Shown here one piece after another: positions 1 through 7,866 of a stretch of 24,815 nucleotides of DNA. The stretch spans positions 1 through 24,815 of the forward strand of contig JAJRTR010000046.1 of NCBI GenBank assembly GCA_024278215.1. Reading direction: 5' to 3'. The position numbers were made by a program, and so were the translations under genes. Under the pieces are notes generated by a model that searched no databases, had not been told where the DNA came from, and worked only from the letters and a program-made list of their open reading frames with translations. The stretch comes from a bacterium. Lineage in GTDB: Bacteria > UBP15 > UBA6099 > JAJRTR01. Numbering within the stretch: position 1 is the stretch's first letter; each line of letters opens with the position of its first letter.

Positions 1-384
1 ATCTACGTACCGTTTCGTTGTCAACGTTTTGAATCGATGCACCACATCCGGCAATCCCAACGTAGGGGCAACCCCCTGTGGTTGCCCAATATCAGGGCAG
101 GCACGGGGGCCTGCCCCTACAAGGACAATGATGCCATGTATATGGTTGGGCATGATTATGTATTTATCCGTTTCGATTCCCTGATAATGGATTGACAATT
201 CATCCCACACCGTCTCGACCATCCGCCCCGCGTCTGTTAATGTCGATTCACCGTCCTCCACTCTCCCTAACAGGCATTTCTTGTCCCGAACGCAGACCGT
301 CACGAAATATGCGCCCGCCCTCGTGTAATCGTAACCTCTCAGACGAATGGAACGCCTGTTATGTATCTCCGGATCGTATTTCAT
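1..384 (-). CDS. REP-associated (RAYT / IS200-like Y1) transposase, N-terminal part, runs off the window
   Basis: This is an open frame of 128 codons from ATG at 384 to the window edge, with no stop. It starts MKYDPEIHNRRSIRLRGYDY, has the AGAYFVTVC strand and the MPNHIHGIIVLVG segment. The H-I-H of that segment is the metal-binding HUH motif of Y1-type single-strand transposases; the catalytic Tyr and C-terminus would lie beyond position 1. The family (RAYT, TnpA_REP) binds and mobilises REP-type palindromes and usually acts as a single-copy domesticated transposase. The start is fixed by GGAGGAGCGGGT just before the ATG. The ATG overlaps the hsdS stop in an ATGA tetramer, so translation is probably coupled to hsdS. 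The segment encoding VGAGPRACPDIGQPQGVAPT is itself a pair of REP-like repeats read in frame. Family recognition is by motif and typical sequence; whether the gene is intact further left cannot be seen. Confidence 0.88.
   Translation of the reverse strand, partial: MKYDPEIHNRRSIRLRGYDYTRAGAYFVTVCVRDKKCLLGRVEDGESTLTDAGRMVETVWDELSIHYQGIETDKYIIMPNHIHGIIVLVGAGPRACPDIGQPQGVAPTLGLPDVVHRFKTLTTKRYVD
62..120. repeat. Two REP-like 26-nt units in inverted orientation, inside the transposase frame
   Basis: The left unit (62-87) starts GTAGGGGCAACCCCC and the right unit (95-120) ends GGGGGCCTGCCCCTAC. They are inverted copies around a 7-nt spacer (88-94), and each unit is also internally palindromic. The family GTAGGGGCRRCC...GCCC is a very common dispersed repeat in bacteria. 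Here the pair is read in frame by the transposase gene without a stop or frameshift. Confidence 0.75.
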
Positions 385-1664
385 ACCCGCTCCTCCACAA
401 ACCTTTCCGCATCTTTTATCCTGATCTCACCGGACATGAGTTTCGGTAGCAGGGCGTCGCGGATGGCGGCGAGAGTGACTGATTGTCTGTTATTCGCTGC
501 TATCGCTTTATCGAAAGGTAAAACAAGTTTGTTGTAACACTTAGCGATGTCTGGTGTAGGAAATGTCATCATTGCTCCAGCGAGAACTTGAGCACTAGCA
601 TTAGGCTGCGCTGAGCCTCCTATTGCACCTGCAACATAATTGAAGTAATCAGGAGTTCTCATATATGCCCCAACAACTCTGGCAATATTCGGATCATCAA
701 ACTGGAATCGAACAAGATATGATGCAAACACCGCATCAGGTGGTTCAACGATATATATATTCTCGCCTGTTGACGCTCCCGTTCTGGCAACAAGGATATC
801 TCCATCGATTATTCTGTACTTGTCATGTTCTCTATCATTAGCTGAGCAATATGGTACAGTGCTCCAATCGACAGTACCTCCTCGAATATCAGTGATGCGT
901 AAGAACATAGGACCAACGCATTCTAAAGCAGCACTTGTCGTGAAACCATACTGGATGTTCGAGGTTTTTTCCTTGATCTCGTTAGCACTCCATCCCTCCG
1001 GAATCTTGCCGAGGGGGGAGTCCTGGAAAGAGGATGGGAATAATGCGGCGGTGTCGGTGTCCATGCCGAACGGAGCGCGGCCTTCGGCTTTTGCGCGTAC
1101 GGGGTCGAAGTCCACAAACCACGATTTGAATATCGCCCGAGCCATCTCCTCCAGCGTCTCGTTCATCCGCCGGTTCAACTCGATCTTGTCGTCCAAAGTG
1201 CCGAGTATGTGGGCAATGGCTTGTCTATTGTTCTCATTAGGCCATCCGATTTCGAACCTCTCAAAGTCGATACGAGATAAGTTGGGGAACACAGAACCGG
1301 AACAGAGAGATAGAAGACGATCTAATCCGTGGACAAGTGCATAGAATATGAACCGAGTATCTATAGGTTCCGTTTTTGCCCTGAATGCACCGACTCCTCG
1401 CCCAATACAATACTCACGGTCAGCCCAGTTCATCCGTCCAGTTGTTGAACCACGCACACAGAACAGGATATCACCAGGCTTGCATACGCGTGTTGGTGAG
1501 GTTGTCCACAACTTTGGCGAAGGATGTGAAGAGCCAAATTCGGTTGGTCCATTAAGCAGCGGCATTCCGTCGCCAACTTGATTGTACGTCTCACCCTTCG
1601 GCGATTGCCCCATTACGATTTCGGCGACATCAGCGAGTCTCCCTCTCAGCAGTGTGTCAATCAT
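381..1664 (-). CDS. hsdS: Type I restriction-modification specificity subunit S
   Basis: This 427-residue protein has the usual HsdS layout. A first target-recognition domain covers about 5-145. The central conserved helix region begins NNRQAIAHILGTLDDKIELN (about 145-205) and includes MARAIFKSWFVDFDPV. A second recognition domain (about 215-365) begins with PLGKIPEGW. The C-terminal conserved repeat (about 370-427) contains NNRQSVTLAAIRDALLPKLM. HsdS binds the bipartite DNA target and docks two HsdM and two HsdR subunits. Length is normal and no disruption is seen. It starts at ATG 1664, 28 bp after the ORF6N gene stop, with only a weak upstream AGGAA. Its TGA overlaps the transposase ATG. 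The recognition sequence cannot be inferred. Confidence 0.95.
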   Translation of the reverse strand: MIDTLLRGRLADVAEIVMGQSPKGETYNQVGDGMPLLNGPTEFGSSHPSPKLWTTSPTRVCKPGDILFCVRGSTTGRMNWADREYCIGRGVGAFRAKTEPIDTRFIFYALVHGLDRLLSLCSGSVFPNLSRIDFERFEIGWPNENNRQAIAHILGTLDDKIELNRRMNETLEEMARAIFKSWFVDFDPVRAKAEGRAPFGMDTDTAALFPSSFQDSPLGKIPEGWSANEIKEKTSNIQYGFTTSAALECVGPMFLRITDIRGGTVDWSTVPYCSANDREHDKYRIIDGDILVARTGASTGENIYIVEPPDAVFASYLVRFQFDDPNIARVVGAYMRTPDYFNYVAGAIGGSAQPNASAQVLAGAMMTFPTPDIAKCYNKLVLPFDKAIAANNRQSVTLAAIRDALLPKLMSGEIRIKDAERFVEERV

Positions 1665-1692
1665 AAGTAGTTTGTTCCTACCTTAAACAGCA

Positions 1693-2211
1693 TCACTCCT
1701 CCAGCTTCCTGAAACCGATCTTGCGCTGATCCTTTTCGGGCGGGATCATGAGTTGCCGGATCGCGTCGAATACCGCTTTGAACTGGGAGTCGTACTTATT
1801 CTCCAGTTCGTCGAGCCTGCCTGCCAGGGCTTTGTTGGACTCCAGCATTCGGCGCAGGCGGACAAACGCCCTGACGACCTGGATGCTTGCATTGACGGCT
1901 ATTTCACTGTTCAGCACACTGGCAAGCATTACTGCTCCATGTTCGGTGAAGGCGTAGGGCGGCGTTCTGCGCTTCATGAGGTTTGTGGTCGCAAATTGCG
2001 ACCTCAAGCGTTTGAACTCTTTCTCTGTTAGCTGGAACATGAAATCCTTCGGAAACCGGTCATGGTTTCTTTTCACCTGCTCGTTCAGGCGTTTAGTTGT
2101 AACGCCATATATTTCAGCAAGATCGGCATCCAGCATATCCTTCTGTCCACGGATAAGCAGGATTGAACGTTCGATGCGTTCGTCTGGTATCAGAGCCTTA
2201 CTTTTTGCCAT
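1693..2211 (-). CDS. ORF6N-domain protein within the hsd operon
   Basis: This 172-residue protein begins with a basic start (MAKSKALIPDERIERSI) and the ORF6N domain (about 10-100): a predicted DNA-binding fold containing IYGVTTKRLNEQVKRN, FPKDFMFQLT and YAFTEHGAVMLASVLNS. A helical, likely coiled-coil tail follows (about 105-160: RMLESNKALAGRLDELENKY). ORF6N proteins occur in phages and often sit between hsdM and hsdS, where they are thought to be DNA-binding accessory or regulatory proteins; their biochemical role is not established. If hsdM were full length, its stop (2198-2200) would overlap this start by 14 nt, and TGGTAGGAT before the ATG offers only a weak ribosome site. Expression here was therefore probably coupled to hsdM before the hsdM nonsense mutation. 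Confidence 0.9.
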   Translation of the reverse strand: MAKSKALIPDERIERSILLIRGQKDMLDADLAEIYGVTTKRLNEQVKRNHDRFPKDFMFQLTEKEFKRLRSQFATTNLMKRRTPPYAFTEHGAVMLASVLNSEIAVNASIQVVRAFVRLRRMLESNKALAGRLDELENKYDSQFKAVFDAIRQLMIPPEKDQRKIGFRKLEE

Positions 2212-2341
2212 ATCCTACCACCTTTAAGTTCTTCCTTATCACTTTTTCCAGCTTTGCCGATTCCGTGAATTGTTCTTCAAGTTTCCCGGTGAGCCGCTTC
2301 ATCTTTTCCTCGAACGGTTCATCGTCGCTATCATCAATTTC
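2198..2341 (-). pseudogene. hsdM: Detached C-terminal 47 codons of hsdM, in frame behind a TAA
   Basis: Reading on through the TAA at 2342-2344 in the same frame gives 47 further codons starting EIDDSDDEPFEEKMKRLTGK and ending KNLKVVGYGKK, then a TAA at 2198-2200. DEPFEEKM is the usual C-terminal segment of this HsdM family, directly after the RYVGA that ends the shortened product. No frameshift is needed, so one base change (TAA from GAA or GAG) explains it. The segment has no ribosome site of its own, so it is probably untranslated unless the stop is read through. Confidence 0.85.
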
Positions 2342-3805
2342 TTACGCGCCGACGTATCGGCCAGGGGTGAGGATATGACTGTGTTTTCGGATGTCTTCTA
2401 TTGTCGCGCTCATGCAGAAACCGGGGATGTCTTCATACTCTCCGGCGTCCTTGTCACCGCGCCATGCGTGGTACGTGCCAGCGATCTTTGCGACATCTTC
2501 ATCCGTGAATTCACGATGAACCCTGTCGATCAGTTTGCCGAGCTTCCGGGCGTCAATGAACAGGGTTTCTCCGCGCCGGTCGCGGAAGCGCCCGTTTTTC
2601 TTGTCACGAGCTATAAACCATAGACATGCTGGAATTGGGGTCGAGTAAAACAACTGGCCGGGGAGTGAGACCATGCAGTCTACGAGGTCGGCTTCGATTA
2701 TGTTTTTCCTGATCTCACCTTCGCCGGACTGATTGGACGACATGCTGCCGTTGGCGAGTACGAAACCGGCAAGGCCGTTTGGGGCGAGATGATGTATGAA
2801 GTGTTGTACCCAGGCATAGTTGGCGTTTCCGGCAGGCGGGAGACCGTACTTCCAGCGGGCGTCGCCGCGGAGTCTATCGCCGCCCCAGTCGCTGTCATTG
2901 AACGGTGGATTGGCGAGTATATAGTCGGCCTTCAGGTCTTTGTGCAGGTCGTTGTGATACGTGTTCGCGTTTTCCGGACCAAGGTTGCTGTCGATGCCGC
3001 GAATGGCAAGATTCATTCGGGCAAGCCGCCACGTGGTGGGGTTCGACTCCTGGCCGTAGATGCTGATGTCGCCAACGTTACCGCCGTGAGCGGCGGCAAA
3101 CTTTTCGCTTTGCACGAACATACCGCCTGAACCGCAGCAGGGGTCGTACACACGGCCTTTGTACGGGGCAAGCATTTCGACCAGTACCTGGACCACACAG
3201 CGGGGAGTATAGAACTGGCCGCCCTTTTTGCCTTCGGCCCCGGCGAACTGTGACAGGAAGTACTCATACACCCGCCCGAGAATATCCCTGGAGCGGTTTT
3301 CCTTGTCTCCCAGGCCGATGGTGCCGATGAGATCGATTAGTTCTCCAAGCCGCTGCTTGTCGAGAGCGGGCCGCGCGTAATCCTTGGGCAGCACGCCTTT
3401 TAGTGTGGGGTTCTCCCGCTCGATGGCAACCATGGCGTCGTCGATGATCTTGCCGATGGCGGACTGCTTTGCGTTGGCCTGAAGGAACGGCCAGCGGGCC
3501 TCCTTCGGCACCCAGAATATGTTTTCGGCGACATACTCGTCCCGGTCCTCGATGACGTGGTAGCGAGCTGTTTCTTCCTTGACATACCAATCGCTGGACG
3601 AGTCGGCGGTCCAGAGTTCCAGTTGCTCTTTACGTTCCTCGAAAGCATCGGATATATACTTGAGGAATATCAGGCCAAGCACGACGTGCTTGTACTCTGC
3701 GGCGTCCATATTATTGCGCATCTTATCGGCAGCGGCCCACAGAGTAGCCTCGAATCCGAGGTTCGCCCCGGTGCCGTTCCCGGTTTTCTTATTCTTACGA
3801 GCCAT
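2342..3805 (-). CDS. hsdM: Type I restriction-modification DNA methyltransferase subunit M, shortened by a nonsense codon
   Basis: This 487-residue N6-adenine methyltransferase subunit has the HsdM N-terminal helical domain (about 10-165, [20 protein letters not shown]), then the Rossmann methylase domain with [10 protein letters not shown] (about 203-212), SAM-binding motif I DPCCGSGG (221-228) and catalytic NPPF (299-302). It modifies the target adenine and is also needed for restriction as part of the HsdM2S complex. All catalytic motifs are intact. The frame stops after LTPGRYVGA, where relatives continue with an acidic E-rich tail; that tail (47 codons) is still present downstream. The C-terminus of HsdM contacts HsdS, so the shortened product may be impaired. 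A sequencing error cannot be excluded. It is the first gene of the operon, with AAGGGCAACCA before the ATG. Confidence 0.93.
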   Translation of the reverse strand: MARKNKKTGNGTGANLGFEATLWAAADKMRNNMDAAEYKHVVLGLIFLKYISDAFEERKEQLELWTADSSSDWYVKEETARYHVIEDRDEYVAENIFWVPKEARWPFLQANAKQSAIGKIIDDAMVAIERENPTLKGVLPKDYARPALDKQRLGELIDLIGTIGLGDKENRSRDILGRVYEYFLSQFAGAEGKKGGQFYTPRCVVQVLVEMLAPYKGRVYDPCCGSGGMFVQSEKFAAAHGGNVGDISIYGQESNPTTWRLARMNLAIRGIDSNLGPENANTYHNDLHKDLKADYILANPPFNDSDWGGDRLRGDARWKYGLPPAGNANYAWVQHFIHHLAPNGLAGFVLANGSMSSNQSGEGEIRKNIIEADLVDCMVSLPGQLFYSTPIPACLWFIARDKKNGRFRDRRGETLFIDARKLGKLIDRVHREFTDEDVAKIAGTYHAWRGDKDAGEYEDIPGFCMSATIEDIRKHSHILTPGRYVGA

Positions 3806-3844
3806 TGGTTGCCCTTTCTACTCTATAAATCAACTATGATGGCA

Positions 3845-3858
3845 GTTGCATTTGCAAC
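3845..3858. promoter_or_regulatory. Perfect 14-bp palindrome upstream of hsdM, possible operator
   Basis: GTTGCATTTGCAAC is a 6-bp perfect inverted repeat with a 2-bp centre, 40 bp upstream of the hsdM start. The spacing suits a dimeric repressor site in the hsd promoter region. No convincing -35/-10 pair could be assigned, so the role is an inference. Confidence 0.35.
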
Positions 3859-4007
3859 GCTTAATCGATTGGGAACAATCTGTTTTCAATCCCGATCACC
3901 AATTATATCTATGGGGGGTGGTACAAAGCAATAAACGATCTCATAAACACGGTTTTTCACATCCGCAACGACTTTCAGGTGCCGATGCGCCTGCGCACTA
4001 ATGAGGT

Positions 4008-4041
4008 AAAAACCGGCCAGGGGTAAAGGTGCCCCGACCGG
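4008..4041 (-). terminator. Rho-independent terminator of the lipoprotein operon
   Basis: Read on the minus strand, a GC-rich stem (CCGGTCGGGG paired with CCCCTGGCCGG, one bulged base) with an 8-nt loop is followed by TTTTT. It lies about 220 bp downstream of the lipoprotein stop and about 200 bp upstream of hsdM. It therefore separates the two minus-strand operons. Confidence 0.8.
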
Positions 4042-4080
4042 GATTATTTCATGGTCTTATTTATGGAGAAGCCACTTTCC

Positions 4081-4152
4081 TCACGACCTCTTCATCAGCC
4101 ACACCACAAGGTGGATGAGCAGGAACATGACAATGACTGTTAATAGGGGCAT
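4081..4152 (-). CDS. Possible 23-residue hydrophobic peptide
   Basis: A short frame (MPLLTVIVMFLLIHLVVWLM plus KRS) forms one strongly hydrophobic segment with a positive C-terminus, like a small single-pass membrane peptide. It sits between the lipoprotein gene and the terminator, in the same direction. There is no recognisable Shine-Dalgarno sequence before the ATG, and such short hydrophobic frames arise by chance. The call is tentative. Apart from this and the terminator, 3859-4262 shows nothing else recognisable. Confidence 0.22.
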   Translation of the reverse strand: MPLLTVIVMFLLIHLVVWLMKRS

Positions 4153-4262
4153 GCAGAAATAAACAGCGGGGCGCGGCGTCCGCTGTGGCCAGCAGGATAA
4201 TGTCCGCGCCGCCGCAGTGTCCTCCTTCCGTTCCGTCCAGCGATCTTCATTTCATCATTGCA

Positions 4263-6704
4263 TCAGAAGCACCCGGTACATTCACCGCTGGCGTCGAGCT
4301 TCAGTACCCATACATCTGAATTTCCGGCCCCGTATGAACTGGTGACGCCTGCTACGATATAACCGCCGTCAGTGGTCTGCTGAATGGATTCCGCTTCTTC
4401 GTTGCTCGTACCACCAAGTGTGTTGGCCCATGTCTGCGAACCACTTGAATCGAGTTTCAATATCCAGACATCTTTATTCCCGGCCCCGTATGAACTTGTG
4501 ATACCCGCTACAACGTACCCGCCATCAGTGGTCTGCTGAACAGAATTCGCTTCATCATCGCTTGTACCACCATAGGTTTGAGCCCAAACCTGATTACCGC
4601 TTGAATCCAATTTCAGCACCCAGGCATCTTTCCCGCCTGCGCCTTCCGAGTTCGTGTGTCCGGCAGCTATATATCCTCCATCGTCCGTCTGTCGAATGGA
4701 GTTCACGGTATCATCGCCTGTCCCTCCGTATGTGTTGCTCCAAGCCAGGGTGCCGTCGGAATTCAGTTTTACCACCTTTAACTCCTCTTTGAACGAGTCG
4801 TATACCATTCCGGCAACTATGTATCCATAGTCTGTGGTTTGCTGTACCGAGAATGCGCCCTCGCCGGAACTTCCTCCGGAGGGGTTGTACCATGACCACA
4901 CCTGAGAACCACCGGAATCGAGTTTCGAAACCCAATCCCAATTGCCAGCACTGTATGTCTCGACAATCCCCGACACGATATATCCGCCATCGGATGTTTC
5001 ACTTATGGATGTCGCCATCTCACTGCCATATGTTCCTATCGTCTTGTCCCAGGTCTGATTGCCGACGGAATCGAGTTTCACTATCCAGTAGTCGTCACTG
5101 CCTGCGCCGTATGAGTTCGTGACGCCTGCGGTTATATATCCACCGTCCATTGTCTGTTGTATAGAAAAGGACTGTTCGAAGTTCGCGCCGCCAAGGGTCT
5201 GCGTCCATACCTGAGTGCCGGTCGCACTCAGCTTAATGATGTAGAAGTCGTAGTTTACAGGTTCATCAATCGGGTTGACATATCCGGATACGATATAACC
5301 TCCGTCCGTTGTCTGCTGTACCGAGAATGCCTTTTCATAGTCTGTACCTCCAAACGTTTTTGCCCATACGTCGGAGGATTCGGTCTGACATGTGGATGAA
5401 CAGCCGTCGCCATCGGCGGTGTTGCCGTCGTCGCACTGTTCGCTGTTGCTTGAGTCCACTGTCGAGTCGCCGCAATATGATGTTGCACCGGCGACTGATT
5501 GGCATGTGGAATCGCAAACGGTGCAGGATGTCTGTCCGTAATCGCACGTTTCGGTTGTCGTATTACCGTCATCGCAGTCTTCACCGTTTCCGGTGTCGGT
5601 CGTGCTATCACTACAGTAGGATGTGGAGCCTGCAACGGACTGACACGTTGAATCGCAAACGGAGCAGGATGTCTCTCCGTATGTGCAAGTCTCCGTCACG
5701 GTGTTGCCGTCATCGCAGTCCTCGCCGGTTTCCACGGTTCCGTTTCCGCACACGGTTCCCTGGGTGACGGTGACGGGAGTATCAACATCGTCGGTGATAC
5801 TGCCGTCGACGCGGCAGCCCGGCGTGAAGTCGCCGATACCGTACACGCATTCACCGATGTTGCCGGAAGAGATTTCATACCACAGGGCACCGCTGCTGTC
5901 GCATCTGTGTTCGAGGGTGGTGGCCGTGCCGCCCGATACAGTGCAAGTGACGGTGAACACGGTGTCGATTGTGCCTGTTGCCGGGGAAACTGATGCGGTT
6001 ATTGATATCGCACTGCTGGATGTCACAGATATTGTTACCGTATCCTGGCGGGTAGCGCCGTCATTGTCGGTCACGGTCAGCGTGGCGGTGTAGCTGTCGG
6101 CGGTGCTGTAGGTATGGCTTGGACTCTGCTCACTGCTCGTCGAGCCGTCGCCGAATGTCCACGAATAGGACGCGATTGTGCCGTCCGAGTCTGAACCGGA
6201 GCCTGTGAACTGGATAGTGAGCGGAGCAGTGCCGGACGTGACATCGGCTTGAGCGGAAGCGGTGGGCGACTGGTTCACGTCCGAATCGGAGCCGGGTGTT
6301 AACGCGCCGTCGGTGGAGCCTTCCGGTGTTACTGTTACGATGACGCTTGCAATCACCGTGACGCTGATCTGCATCGTCTGGTAGCCGCTTTTTGTGATCG
6401 ACACTACTTGAGCTCCGACTGTGACTCCGGACAGAATGTAGTACCCGTTCGAGTCCGTAGTCGTGGTCTTTCCATCACACTGAACTGTTGCTCCGGAAAG
6501 CGCTTGATAGCCGGATGGCGCGGCTCCGGCAGATCGTTTTCCAGTTACCCGTCCGGCTTCGGATGGCGCGTAGACGTATCCGGCGATACTGCCGGTGGAT
6601 TGTATCGCTACGCCACGGTCGCCACCGCCTCCTCCGCAGCCTGCCGAGTACAGCGCGGCTGTTACAATCAGGAGTACAACAATATGGAATCTTGAGTTTT
6701 TCAT
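4263..6704 (-). CDS. Large surface lipoprotein: regulatory-like fold, PKD, Cys-rich DUF4215 repeats, seven propeller-like repeats
   Basis: This 813-residue protein has a lipoprotein signal peptide with lipobox Y-S-A-G-C and lipidated Cys23, followed by a poly-Gly stretch. In order: a carboxypeptidase-regulatory-like beta domain (about 36-127, GSIAGYVYAP...SGATVQCDGK...DSNGYYIL); a PKD domain (about 146-228, SYSWTFGDGS); a second beta domain (about 232-315); Cys-rich repeats of the DUF4215 kind (about 318-440) with CGNGTVETGEDCDDGN and two near copies; then seven repeats of about 52 residues (447-813) built on WAxTxGGTxxxExxxSxQQTxDGGYIVAG...DVWxLKLDxSGxQ. Seven such units suit a seven-bladed propeller, though this is inferred. 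No enzymatic motif is seen, so an adhesive or binding role at the surface is the likeliest. GAGGAGG lies 8 nt before the ATG, overlapping the stop of the preceding outer-membrane gene 13 bp away, so the two are one operon. Confidence 0.85.
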   Translation of the reverse strand: MKNSRFHIVVLLIVTAALYSAGCGGGGGDRGVAIQSTGSIAGYVYAPSEAGRVTGKRSAGAAPSGYQALSGATVQCDGKTTTTDSNGYYILSGVTVGAQVVSITKSGYQTMQISVTVIASVIVTVTPEGSTDGALTPGSDSDVNQSPTASAQADVTSGTAPLTIQFTGSGSDSDGTIASYSWTFGDGSTSSEQSPSHTYSTADSYTATLTVTDNDGATRQDTVTISVTSSSAISITASVSPATGTIDTVFTVTCTVSGGTATTLEHRCDSSGALWYEISSGNIGECVYGIGDFTPGCRVDGSITDDVDTPVTVTQGTVCGNGTVETGEDCDDGNTVTETCTYGETSCSVCDSTCQSVAGSTSYCSDSTTDTGNGEDCDDGNTTTETCDYGQTSCTVCDSTCQSVAGATSYCGDSTVDSSNSEQCDDGNTADGDGCSSTCQTESSDVWAKTFGGTDYEKAFSVQQTTDGGYIVSGYVNPIDEPVNYDFYIIKLSATGTQVWTQTLGGANFEQSFSIQQTMDGGYITAGVTNSYGAGSDDYWIVKLDSVGNQTWDKTIGTYGSEMATSISETSDGGYIVSGIVETYSAGNWDWVSKLDSGGSQVWSWYNPSGGSSGEGAFSVQQTTDYGYIVAGMVYDSFKEELKVVKLNSDGTLAWSNTYGGTGDDTVNSIRQTDDGGYIAAGHTNSEGAGGKDAWVLKLDSSGNQVWAQTYGGTSDDEANSVQQTTDGGYVVAGITSSYGAGNKDVWILKLDSSGSQTWANTLGGTSNEEAESIQQTTDGGYIVAGVTSSYGAGNSDVWVLKLDASGECTGCF

Positions 6705-6717
6705 TCTTCATACCTCC

Positions 6718-7563
6718 TCAGTATTGTTTTCGGAACGACAGACTGCCCATCGGGGAGCCCAGGTCGTCCACGTCGTATGCGCCGGCGTTTATATAGCCGA
6801 CGTCTCCCAACTTGAATGCGAGACCGACCGACAGCGCGTCGTCCGCGCAGGCCGTGCAGTCTATACCTGCACCGGGCAGGATTACGTTGTTGAGAATCAG
6901 CTTGTGGAAGTCGTACTCGGAATAGTCGGCGTAGATCACGAGTTCGGGGTTCACCGCGTACTGCAGCGATGCGAACATGCCGGTTTCCTCCGGCAGGTCG
7001 CCTGTAATCCAGTTCACACCAATATTGGCACGGGCGCGTCCATATTCGAAAGCGAGTGCCGCATAGGGTTGTGTGAAATCTACATCCGCGCCGCTGGACT
7101 GGCCGAAGTACATCATGCCGCCGAGTGCTATCTGGCCGTTCCAGGGCATGCGCACAATCCGGTTGTCAGGCACCCACTTCACGCGCACCACGTCAGCGGA
7201 ATGTGTAAAACCGGTGTCGCCGGTTGGTCCGTGAATGGTGACGTCGTATTCCTGTCGGGCGTAACCGATCTGGAATCCTTGAACGCCCACGAGCGCGTAC
7301 ATATTCGCGCCCTCTGCGTGGACGCGCAGCCCGTCCGCAGAAACCTTTCCAACGGTACCGAACAGCACGTAGTCCGTCCCGACAGTCACATCAGTGGGAA
7401 CCTGTGTATCGCTGGAAAGCATCTGCGTGGTGGTATCGAGCGGAGTGATAGGCTGGAACGCCTCATAGCTGTAAGGTTCAACGCTGTCCGACGCCGATAC
7501 CGAGATCGCAATCAGCAGCATTTGCATAAGTATGATAATGAACAAAGATTTTGCATGATGCAT
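6718..7563 (-). CDS. Predicted outer-membrane beta-barrel protein, unrecognised family
   Basis: This 281-residue protein has a clear Sec signal peptide (about 1-25, hydrophobic IIILMQMLLIAISVSA). Its body is alternating polar and hydrophobic beta-strands with many Gly and aromatic residues (YVLFGTVGKVSADGLRVHAE, ALAFEYGRARANIGVNWITG, MFASLQYAVNPELVIYADYS) and it ends in an aromatic residue (SLSFRKQY). These traits fit a small outer-membrane barrel, but no named family was recognised. Two cysteines (CTAC) lie near residue 238. AAGGAGGTGCGCG directly precedes the ATG. It is the first gene of a two-gene operon with the lipoprotein, so it may help anchor or export that partner; this is inferred from position only. 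Confidence 0.75.
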   Translation of the reverse strand: MHHAKSLFIIILMQMLLIAISVSASDSVEPYSYEAFQPITPLDTTTQMLSSDTQVPTDVTVGTDYVLFGTVGKVSADGLRVHAEGANMYALVGVQGFQIGYARQEYDVTIHGPTGDTGFTHSADVVRVKWVPDNRIVRMPWNGQIALGGMMYFGQSSGADVDFTQPYAALAFEYGRARANIGVNWITGDLPEETGMFASLQYAVNPELVIYADYSEYDFHKLILNNVILPGAGIDCTACADDALSVGLAFKLGDVGYINAGAYDVDDLGSPMGSLSFRKQY

Positions 7564-7641
7564 CGCGCACCTCCTTGGGTTGTTGTCACCGGGGATTCAG
7601 TTGGTGGTGGAATGTGTCCCAATATAAAAGGACGACCCCGG

Positions 7642-7791
7642 TTGCCTAACCAAGAGAGTACGCGAACGTAGCCCCAGGGTTGCCGAGGCCGCCCCAAAAA
7701 AGCAGACAGCTTTAAGGGCTACGTTCGTCACGCGCACATTGCGCGCTCTTGGTTAGGCAATTGGGATTATATCACAGCCTCGGCAATCCCC
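7642..7791. repeat. Nested inverted-repeat element with attC-like ends
   Basis: Three pairs of complementary arms are present. A: TTGCCTAACCAAGAG at 7642-7656 with its perfect complement at 7746-7760. B: CGAACGTAGCCC at 7663-7674 with its complement near 7716-7727. C: TTGCCGAGGC at 7680-7689 with GCCTCGGCAA at 7777-7786. A and B are nested, while C starts inside the B hairpin and closes outside A, a pseudoknot-like topology. The outer arms contain GCCTAAC and GTTAGGC, which fit the RYYYAAC/GTTRRRY core sites of integron attC, and the core-to-core span (116 bp) is in the attC range. Unlike classical attC the spacer is also paired and no integron integrase is in view. It could equally be a MITE or a structured RNA. 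The rest of 7564-7866 holds no gene. Confidence 0.4.
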
Positions 7792-7866
7792 GGAAGGGGA
7801 AAAGCAAAATTGTCTGGTGGGGCGGCGCTCGGCATAACCTGATAAAGAGCTCTGCCAGACGGTGTG

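Noticed and set aside
5309-5767. Arg-rich 152-codon plus-strand frame
   Set aside because: It is a shadow of the repetitive Cys-rich part of the lipoprotein gene and has unrealistic composition.
6595-7671. 358-codon plus-strand frame opposite the outer-membrane protein gene
   Set aside because: It is antisense to a gene with a signal peptide, strong ribosome site and operon context; the frame shows no motif and is a mirror of the codon usage.
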